Positions 56,004-64,000 of a DNA stretch of 64,000 bases are shown in pieces. The translations under genes were made by a program, and so were the position numbers. The notes beneath the pieces were generated by a model. That model did no database searches and had not been told where the DNA came from. It saw nothing but the letters and a program-made list of their open reading frames with translations. The DNA comes from Panulirus ornatus. Its lineage: Eukaryota > Arthropoda > Malacostraca > Decapoda > Palinuridae. Within the stretch, counting starts at the first letter, position 1. Every line of letters begins with the position of its first letter. The stretch is from contig NC_092225.1 of the NCBI RefSeq assembly GCF_036320965.1, positions 74,796,935 to 74,860,934 on the forward strand, given 5' to 3'.

Positions 56004-57649
56004 GGTATTGCAGTGTAATTTATTAAAAAAGGGGGTGACTGTATTGTTGACTGGTTGGTAAGGTTATTTAATGTATGTGCCTGAGGATTGGCGGAATGCG
56101 TGCATAGTGCCATTGTACAAAGGCAAAGGGGATAAGAGTGAGTGCTCAAATTACAGAGGTATAAGTTTGTTGAGTATTCCTGGTAAATTATATGGGAGGG
56201 TATTGATTGAGAGGGTGAAAGCATGTACAGAGCATCAGATTGGGGAAGAGCAGTGCGGTTTCAGAAGTGGTAGAGGATGTGTGGATCAGGTGTTTGCTTT
56301 GAAGAATGTATGTGAGAAATACTTAGAAAAGCAAATGGATTTGTATGTAGCATTTATGGATCTGGAGAAGGCATATGATAGAGTTGATAGAGATGCTCTG
56401 TGGAAGGTATTAAGAATATATGGTGTGGGAGGCAAGTTGTTAGAAGCAGTGAAAAGTTTTTATCGAGGATGTAAGGCATGTGTACGTGTAGGAAGAGAGG
56501 AAAGTGATTGGTTCTCAGTGAATGTAGGTTTGCGGCAGGGGTGTGTGATGTCTCCATGGTTGTTTAATTTGTTTATGGATGGGGTTGTTAGGGAGGTAAA
56601 TGCAAGAGTTTTGGAAAGAGGGGCAAGTATGAAGTCTGTTGGGGATGAGAGAGCTTGGGAAGTGAGTCAGTTGTTGTTCGCTGATGATACAGCACTGGTG
56701 GCTGATTCATGTGAGAAACTGCAGAAGCTGGTGACTGAGTTTGGTAAAGTGTGTGGAAGAAGAAAGTTAAGAGTAAATGTGAATAAGAGCAAGGTTATTA
56801 GATACAGTAGGGTTGAGGGTCAAGTCAATTGGGAGGTGAGTTTGAATGGAGAAAAACTGGAGGAAGTGAAGTGTTTTAGATATCTGGGAGTGATCTGGCA
56901 GCGGATGGAACCATGGAAGCGGAAGTGGATCATAGGGTGGTGGAGGGGGCGAAAATCTGGGGGCCTTGAAGAATGTGTGGAAGTCGAGAACATTATCTCG
57001 GAAAGCAAAAATGGGTATGTTTGAAGGAATAGTGGTTCCAACAATGTTGTATGGTTGCGAGGCGTGGGCTATGGATAGAGTTGTGCGCAGGAGGATGGAT
57101 GTGCTGGAAATGAGATGTTTGAGGACAATGTGTGGTGTGAGGTGGTTTGATCGAGTGAGTAACGTAAGGGTAAGAGAGATGTGTGGAAATAAAAAGAGCA
57201 TGGTTGAGAGAGCAGAAGAGGGTGTTTTGAAGTGGTTTGGGCACATGGAGAGAATGAGTGAGGAAAGATTGACCAAGAGGATATATGTGTCGGAGGTGGA
57301 GGGAACGAGGAGAAGAGGGAGACCAAATTGGAGGTGGAAAGATGGAGTGAAAAAGATTTTGTGTGATCGGGGCCTGAACATGCAGGAGGGTGAGAGGAGG
57401 GCAAGGAATAGAGTGAGTTGGAGCGATGTGGTATACCGGGGTTGACGTGCTTTCAGTGGATTGAATCAAGGCATGTGAAGCGTCTGGGGTAAACCATGGA
57501 AAGCTGTGTAGGTATGTATATTTGCGTGTGTGGACGTATGTATATACATGTGTATGGGGGGGGGGTTGGGCCATTTCTTTCGTCTGTTTCCTTGCGCTAC
57601 CTCGCAAACGCGGGAGACAGCGACAAAGTATAAATAAAAAAAAATAAAA

Positions 57650-57652
<3 letters not shown>
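56003..57652 (+). mobile_element. LINE-A plus strand, 5'-truncated
   Basis: Begins at the DGIAVEF region, RT onward, normal stop at 57,443-57,445, short 3' UTR, tail stem CTCGC-AAAC-GCGGG and an A-rich end. A 16-bp segment before GEVPEDW is missing near 56,077. Confidence 0.8.
56071..57445 (+). pseudogene. LINE-A RT, frameshifted
   Basis: The first frame (56,071-57,024) covers [40 protein letters not shown], then loses phase at a missing G near 56,891 (GGGAGTGATC). The second piece 56,966-57,445 resumes at LKNVWKSRT and ends normally. The catalytic RT core is intact in the first piece, but the C-terminal part is out of phase. Confidence 0.75.

Positions 57653-57708
<56 letters not shown>
57653..57708. 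repeat. (TA)n tract, end of the nested array
   Basis: Last long TA run; lower-copy sequence begins shortly after. Confidence 0.95.
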
Positions 57709-57711
<3 letters not shown>

Positions 57712-57895
57712 TGTGTTCATATATGTGAGTATACGTTGAAATGTATATGTATGTATATGTGCATGTGTGGGCGTTTATATATATACATGTGTATGTGGGT
57801 GGGTTGGGCCATTCCTCGTCTGCTTCCTTGCACTACATCACTAACACGGGAAATGGCGGTTAAGTATAATAAATACAAAAATATAAATATATATA
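57709..57895 (+). mobile_element. Diverged LINE-A-type 3' tail
   Basis: GT/TA-rich UTR part, GGTGGGTTGGGCCATTCC and CTTGCACTACATCACTAACACGGG, followed by AAATGGCGGTTAAGTATAAT. The ending resembles SINE-B (AAATGGCG) more than LINE-A (GACAGCGAC). Confidence 0.6.
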
Positions 57896-57902
57896 TAAAT
57901 AT

Positions 57903-58090
57903 ATACCACAGCCTGAGCCAGGTACCCATTTTATTAATGAATCCCTTGGGGTGGATCAACAGATGGAGTGAATGTGGACCAACTGCTGCAACCAGGATTT
58001 GAACGTATGTGGTTAACCCTGGGCAGCCTGTAAATGCATCACTGTCAGGAACACTAAATACTATACCATGGAGGTGTATGATCTCCCAAG
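57903..58090 (-). mobile_element. tRNA-derived SINE
   Basis: Read on the minus strand: a head with AGTGTTCCTGACAGTGATGC, a clear RNA polymerase III B box GTTCAAATCC (plus-strand 57,995-58,004), then TTGGTCCACATTCACTCC, CTGTTGATCCACCCC and a 3' end GGGTACCTGGCTCAGGC. The A-box region (about 58,045-58,062) is degenerate. From memory, decapod genomes carry SINEs with this body and end; that association was not checked by search. No poly-A is obvious. Confidence 0.65.
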
Positions 58091-60364
58091 CCAAATACAT
58101 CACTGATCAACAAGGGGTGTTGAACACAAATTTGATGCTCAATATTGTTAAATGGCTCTGCTTGTGAAGATATGGGGCGAGTCCCAATGTGCACAATTGG
58201 GATTGTGTGGCTTTGCGGTGAGATTTGGCACTCTGCATACAGGAAAAGGATGATGCAATTAGCACTAAGGCATTGCATCACTGTACTTGCTACATACTTC
58301 CTTCCTGGAAGTCTCTCACCACACATGTGCTGTACTCTCTTTTCATGCCTCAACATTTCCATTCAGTTATGCTCTCATGCAGTTGTCAGTTCAGGTCTCT
58401 AAGTCTGTAGTCGAATTGGAGCTGGCTTAAACATTGTAAACAGAGTGCAAGCCAAATTCTTTTTTACATATACATATAAAATACTTGCTGTTTTTTGCAG
58501 TGCTGTGTTCTGGTTTAATCATTTTGGTGAAATATACTGCTCCAGATGTGCAAAAGGGCATATGTGAAAGACTGTTGAAAAATTTCTTTCATGAACTTCA
58601 ACAATAGTGTGAATGGTGTAGATAACTTTTATGTTTGTGGAGAGATGACTTTTGCATCATCCAGAAAGCCTGCAATCTTTACTTTGGCTGTAAGGTTGGG
58701 AACCAGGAAAAGGGCAGGGGCCCACACACATGTTGCAATGCTTGTGCAACAATCCCTCACAGCTGGTTGAAATGCAAAATGTTAGATGCCTTCTGCTGTG
58801 CCCATGATGTGGAAAGAGTCAAGAGATCACATCAGTGAAAGTTACTTCTGCATAATACCCTCAGTTTGGTAAGGTATTTCCAAGTGAAAAAAGTAGACCT
58901 TCAACTATCCAAATATACCATCTGCTATGAACCCAGTACCCCATGGTGAAGGACTTCCCATTCTGGAACACTTAGACTCATTTTCTTCTAATTTTGATGC
59001 CATCCACTATCCAGTTAGATCCCTGAGTGTGGAAGTGTCAACCCCTGTGTGTCTAACTTACCCTAGAATCTCTAATTTAGCTAGCAAGCACTAGAACCAT
59101 ATGCACTGTACCTTTCTCAACCTTCCATCTACTAGCCCTTATACTTTCTAGATTGCTTCATCTCTGACAGTCCATACTATTCTTTCTATCACTTCACTTA
59201 TTTCCTGGATGCCTCTGTTTGTATTATCCAGGTCTATGTTCCTCTCCACCACTCTTCATGGTCTGATGAGCTGTTACCAAAACTGATCTTTCTAAATTTT
59301 CCTACCCTCATCTATCATCAGTCTGTGTGTGTGTGTGTGTGTGTGTGTTAGTATTTTTCTCTACCTAAACAGCTGTCAATATTGATTCCACAAATTTTAT
59401 ATGTGCTTTTGTCTTTTCCTCTATACAAATGGCAGTTGACAATGCTACTGCAATTCTCTTCCATTTTTGTCAATATACCTTGTGTATGTTTTAGTCCTTT
59501 CCTCTGACTACACAGTACATTCAGAAAAGACACATGGCTTCACTTCTTTCCTCTAGTTTTGTACCTCTTCAATCACCTCCTTCTAAACTGTATTTCTGTT
59601 CCTCTCTAGTCACAATGACTCTTTTCATAATCCTTGAAATACTCAGTTTTTTACTCTAGTTCTAATTGTGTTACCCTTTGGTCTTGCTCTTTAACTAATT
59701 CCCATAACATTCATCAACATTTACACTGATGTTGCCATCCCTAGTCTCTTCTTTGCTTCCATCTCCAACCTTTTCTTTGTAGATCTGATTTTGACTGACT
59801 GGTTTTGTTACATTCCTGTAAGCGAGTCCATACTTTTCCTGGCTCAAGCAGTGCAAGCTGTCTTGAATTATTCCTAAGTGTGTTACTCATGACAGTAGTA
59901 AAGCTTATTTGAGTAAATTATCCTACTTAAATGGAAAAAAATTGGATGTTTCTAAACAAAGTTTTGCCTTTGGGGACATTAAGAAAAAAATCTCACTCCC
60001 CTTTGCCGAGATGCATTTTCATCCACTAACTTACTGCTATTGTTCACTTCAAAATGTAATACACTCACTCTCTTACAAACTGAATTTCCATAAAAGGAGG
60101 AAAATGAAAGAAAAAGTACCGATTCACTGAAGTTGGAAACATTCCTTTCTTCACTTTGAACCTAGGAAGTTTCCACTCCCAAAACCCATTTAAACTCATA
60201 AATTTAGCCCACTCACACTGAATACCAATTGCATACAGCACTCAGGGGACCCTTCATATTCTTCTACCTCCTTATATAACAGGCCTCATGAGCTGTAGAC
60301 CCTCCAAAATCTTGAAAGAAACAGGGATCACGACCAGACACTCTTCCCTGCTGTACGTGGTAGC
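58091..60364. other. Low-copy non-coding sequence
   Basis: About 2.3 kb with stop codons in all frames at short intervals, no splice-supported exon and no recognised domain. Apart from the GT microsatellite I see nothing assignable. Confidence 0.6.
59324..59348. repeat. (TG)n microsatellite
   Basis: Twelve uninterrupted TG units in low-copy sequence. Confidence 0.95.
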
Positions 60365-61895
60365 TTTGTATGGATCATGGAGGGGTGCCTGAGGACTGGT
60401 GGAATGCATGTATTGTGCCATTGTAGAAATGGCAAGGGGTACAAAGATGTGAATGGTCAAATTACAGTGGTATAAGTCTGTTGAGGTATAAGTTATATGG
60501 AAGAGTGGTGACTGAGAAGGAGGCAGCACTGTACAAAACATCAGACTGGGGAGGAACAGCGTGATTTCAGGAGTGGCAGAGGATGTGTGGATAAGGTGTT
60601 TGCTTTGAAGAATGCGTGCAAGATGCATATGTGACATTTACAGATCTATAGAAAGCACATAACAGGGTTGACAGAGATGATTTGTGAAAGGTCTCATGAA
60701 TATATGTTATGGGAAGAAAGGTGTTCTGAGCAGCAGAGAAGTTTTTATCAAGAGGGTAAAGTGTACATGCAACTAGGCAGAAAGGGGGGGTGAGTGGTTC
60801 CAACATGAGGTGGATCTGCAGCAGGGGTATGTAATTTCACTATTGCTATTTAATTTCTTTATGGATGGGGTGGTGAGGGAGATAAATGGAAAGGTTTTGG
60901 AGAGAGGGGCAGGTATGAGTGTGTACAGGGTGAAGGGGGCCTGGAAAGTCAGTCAGTTGTTGTTTGCTAATGACATGGCACTGATGGCATATTCAAGTGA
61001 GAAACTACAGAAGTTGGTGTTTAAAATTTGGAGTGTGTGTCGAAACAGAAAGATGAGTGTAAAAGTGAATAACAGCAAGGTCACTGGGTTCAGCAGATCA
61101 GAGAGACAGGTTAGTTGGGGTGTAGGTTTCACTGGAGAAAATTTGGATGCTTAGAGTGGACATAGAAGTGAATGGAACCATGAAAGCAGATTTGAGTTTT
61201 ACATAAAAGTGGGTGAGGGGTCAAAAGCTTTGGGAGTATGAAGGAATGTGTAGAAGAATGTCATTATCTTGGAGGGTAATAATGGGCACATTTGGAGATT
61301 AAAGTAGTCCCAATGATGTTTTATGGATAAAAGTCATGGGCTATAAAGAAGAATGTATGGGAGTTAGAAATGAAATGCTTAAGGACAGTATTTGGTGTGA
61401 TCAATTACGTAATGATAGGGTAAGAGAAAGGTGTGGTAATAAGAAAAGTATGACTGAGAGCTACAGAGGGCATGCTAAAATGGTTTGGAAATATGAGGAA
61501 TATGAGGAAAGGTTTACAATGAGGTTATACATGTCTGGCGTGAAGAGAAAAAGGAGAAAGGATATGCCAAATTGGAAATGGAAAAATGGGGTGAAAGGGG
61601 TTTTGAGTGCTCTGGGCTGAACATTCAGGAGGGTGAAAGGTTTGCATGGGACTGAATGAATTAGAGGGATGTTGTATACAGAGGTCGATGTGCTGTCAAT
61701 GGACTGCATCAGGGATTATGAAGCAGTGGGGAAAAATCAAAGAAAGGTCTGTAGGGCCTGGTAGTAGATAGTAGGATTGTGGTTTCAGTGCATTACATGA
61801 CAAGTAAAGAATGAATGCAAATGAATGAAGCATTTCCTTTATACGCTCCTGGCTTTACTTCGCTAAAGCAGGAAACAGTGAACAAGTATGAAAAG
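60365..61895 (+). mobile_element. Decayed LINE-A relative with long-type 3' end
   Basis: Plus-strand copy recognisable from GGTGCCTGAGGACTGG (PEDW) through RT, C-terminus, long-type UTR (GGGCCTGG, CAGTGCATTACATGAC) to a tail with CTTCGCTAAAGCAGGAAACAG. It is substitution-rich, with indels, and not embedded in TA tracts, so it is clearly older than the array copies. Confidence 0.75.
60390..61640 (+). pseudogene. Decayed LINE RT
   Basis: Open pieces 60,810-61,154 and 61,336-61,620. The first shows LQQGYVISLLLFNFFMDGVV and LLFANDMALMAYS, where the second-strand catalytic FADD has become FAND. The second shows KSMTE, WKYEEYEERFTMRLYMSGV and MPNWKWKNGVKGVL. Frameshifts and stops elsewhere. Non-functional. 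Confidence 0.75.
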
Positions 61896-61974
61896 AGAGA
61901 AGCTTTAAACTCCAGTACCTTAGGAAAGAGATTCTACACTTAACATATCAATACCTACAAAACATTATCTCTGG

Positions 61975-62215
61975 CCCTGACCTCACATGTGAGGTAAGAG
62001 GCCATGTCCCTTTGGTAGTGGTTGGTCAGTCGCTTGTTCCTCTGCTCCTTAGTTATTGTTTATTCGGCCAAAGAGCCTCATTCAATTTTGTTTATGTAAC
62101 TCTACTATTCTTGAATGCACAAGAACAATACAGTGAGTTACATAATACTAAATGAGGAATAGAATTCCTTTGTCTGATCCATCAATACCTGAAGACCAAG
62201 GTTCGACACATGACC
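61975..62215. repeat. Diverged repeat, copy 1
   Basis: Block X (CCTCACATGTGAGG, then TAAGAGGCCATGTCCC at 61,981-62,010) followed by block Y (TTCAATTTTGTTTATGTAAC and onward, 62,088-62,215). Related to 63,010-63,320. Confidence 0.5.
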
Positions 62216-63009
62216 CACAAATATCTGAAGAAAAATTCCTCTAACCCAGACTTTCCATGTAAATACCTATTTGTATATATTATGGGGAAGGAGTTCTACG
62301 ATCATAGGGCCTTATCTCTGGAACTTTCTGCCATAAAACTTTTTAACATCTGTACCATCAGCATCTAAAATTTCATTGCTTTCTTTATTCCTCTATTTCT
62401 CGATTCTGACACCATTAAAGTTTATAGCAATACATACTGCTAGTAATAACAGCATCAACAGCCACTGTGTAACATTCCTTTTCAAAATTACAACTTAAGA
62501 AAACAAATCTGCATAGCCTTTGCTACATCTTATCCAAAAAGTTTCTCTAGTTCTTTTATCTTTACATCTTTTGAAGAACTGTTCACTGCAGATGTTATAA
62601 AACTAGGTTACAAAGTTAAAATTTGCTATCAAGTCACCCATGAGTCTTCTCTATTCCATAGTGGAAAAATTTGTTGTCTTTAATTTCTCTCTGTAACTCA
62701 AATTCCCTAGATCTTCTCTATTAATTCTTTGTGCTCTTTTAAGTGCAGAGACAACTCGAGAAGCACATTTTAATAATGCAGTGTGAACAGTTTGCTGAAT
62801 ATGTCATTATTCATAGACTTGAATGTGACTCTAACATTTGCCAGAAGACAGTCTTTTTCCTTCACAATCCTCCTTGAATGAAGCTCTGGTGATGAGTTAG
62901 GTATAATGTCTACTCCCAAGCCTCCCTCAAAAAGATCCCTACAGCTTGTTCCCAGATAAGTAATATTCATAGTGATGCCTTCTTTTACTAAGCATAACCC
63001 TCATTACAT

Positions 63010-63320
63010 AGCACTTAGGTAAGTCAGAGGCCATATTAGTGCTTAACTCCTTAGACACTAGCAGGTCATGTAAGGAGCCTTGTATACACTTCAATTTTGT
63101 TTAAATAACTATGAATGATCTTGAATGATACAAAAACAGTACAAAGAATTACGGAAACAAAATTTATATGGGGTGCAAGACTCCTTGACTGACACACCAT
63201 TTCCTAAGGAACAAGGTACTCTCCCATCAGTACCCGAGAGACACGAGGTATGACCTAAGCCTTACACATAAGGTCAGAGGCAATGTTCCTCATGTATTGG
63301 TGGATCAGTACAATGTTCCT
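63010..63320. repeat. Diverged repeat, copy 2
   Basis: A weak X-like segment (GTAAGTCAGAGGCCAT near 63,017), block Y (TTCAATTTTGTTTAAATAAC, 63,090-63,215), then block X (CCTTACACATAAGG, TCAGAGGCAATGTTCC at 63,260-63,290). Confidence 0.5.
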
Positions 63321-63809
63321 AACATACTGGTGGGTCTGGTGATAAGCTTTCCATCCTATCTAGTGTATCATATATATATTCATACTGTGCTCTTGTCATA
63401 TCACCTGAAGAGGTCTTGAAATACTGATGGAAGCTCGAGATGTTCTTACATTTTTCCTGAGAGTTATAATGAATTTGTCTTCTGAATGGAACCACTGCAG
63501 ATCAACATTACTGGAGTAATGTATGGTTTTTATTAACCTTAAAATGTATTTTATACTTTGCGACACTGAAAATTTGCATCTTTTGGTTCACTTTGGCAAA
63601 TATGAAGATTCGATTGTTCTGACTGAAGTATTTCAGACTTATCTAAGAACAATCATGCACCAAACTGTGGGATCACTTGCTACAGCTTAACACTACTGAC
63701 CTTTTATTTTGATCCTCCACCATTACAGCCAACATTTATTGCTGTCTTTTCCATTCAAAAGATTTCAGAAGCTTCTGATTTTCTCAGCACTCCTCTTCAC
63801 TGACTGTAG

Positions 63810-63833
63810 AGCCTGTCACAGATGTGACAGGCT
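63810..63833. repeat. Perfect 11-bp hairpin
   Basis: AGCCTGTCACA and its exact reverse complement are separated by GA. No T-run follows, and there is no nearby gene. Confidence 0.7.
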
Positions 63834-64000
63834 GCAATTACCATAGTTCATTAAGATGACCAAAATACAGGTTGAATCACTCTAAGCTGACAACCTTGAT
63901 ATGTGCACTGGCAGAGATATAAGCAAAGACATAAGTGACACTCTAGTCAGTCAGCTTATGCAAGGTATAAGAGAGCAAGGAATGAGTATAAAATGAAAAA

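Larger units (their letters stand above)
61896..64000. other. Low-copy non-coding sequence with a diverged repeat pair
   Basis: No coding region supported; the longest frames are under 70 codons without recognisable motifs. Contains the related segments listed separately and a small perfect hairpin. Confidence 0.6.

Noticed and set aside
54941..56224. 427-codon minus-strand frame spanning several LINE pieces
   Set aside because: A chimera of plus-strand sequence read backwards, TA repeat and minus-strand LINE fragments joined at 55,096 and 55,978.
58600..58838. Possible exon (67 codons, Cys-rich) near 58,635-58,838
   Set aside because: Cysteine spacing fits no domain I recognise, and no matching splice partner exons are visible nearby.
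62770..62970. 66-codon minus-strand frame in low-copy DNA
   Set aside because: No motif, no supporting neighbours, length expected by chance.

Overview
The window looks like a stretch of intergenic heterochromatin-like repeat from an arthropod genome, most likely a decapod crustacean. The basis is very abundant (TA)n tracts, a nested array of one non-LTR retrotransposon family, a degraded mariner-like remnant and a tRNA-derived SINE of a type I associate with decapods. No conventional host gene, rRNA, tRNA gene or CRISPR array is visible. The organism call is inference from repeat style and was not verified by search.

Layout. 1-15,413 is clean sequence: a LINE 3' tail (1-355), a mariner-like remnant (356-864), then minus-strand copies of one APE-endonuclease/reverse-transcriptase LINE (called LINE-A here, RTE-like) separated by (TA)n, a 5'-inverted (twin-primed) copy at 6,137-9,250, a plus-strand fragment, an older plus-strand LINE relic, and three copies of a ~230 bp short element (SINE-B) interleaved with further LINE-A copies. 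15,413-40,830 repeats the same modules in the same order several times, but mostly as error-rich sequence with frequent one-base indels, broken by three clean islands (about 30,370-30,884, 31,878-32,845 and 36,338-38,390). 40,830-57,650 is clean again and re-runs the 1-15,413 order (offset about 37.75-39.85 kb), then adds head-to-head LINE fragments. 57,650-64,000 is lower-copy sequence: a diverged LINE tail, a tRNA-derived SINE on the minus strand, a GT microsatellite, a decayed plus-strand LINE-A relative (60,365-61,895) and a short diverged repeat pair.

How the parts work together. LINE-A encodes one protein with an N-terminal APE-type endonuclease and a reverse transcriptase; the longest uninterrupted reading frame is 40,955-43,858 (967 codons). 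The 3' ends of LINE-A and SINE-B share a short C/G stem-loop followed by an A-rich/(TA)n tail, so SINE-B is probably mobilised by LINE-A machinery. Nearly every 5' truncation point falls directly in (TA)n, suggesting insertion into, or recombination within, TA tracts.

Main caution. The central ~22 kb of noisy copies and the paralog-switched clean islands look like unpolished and mis-polished long-read assembly of one ~15 kb locus traversed repeatedly. Copy numbers in this window should not be taken at face value.
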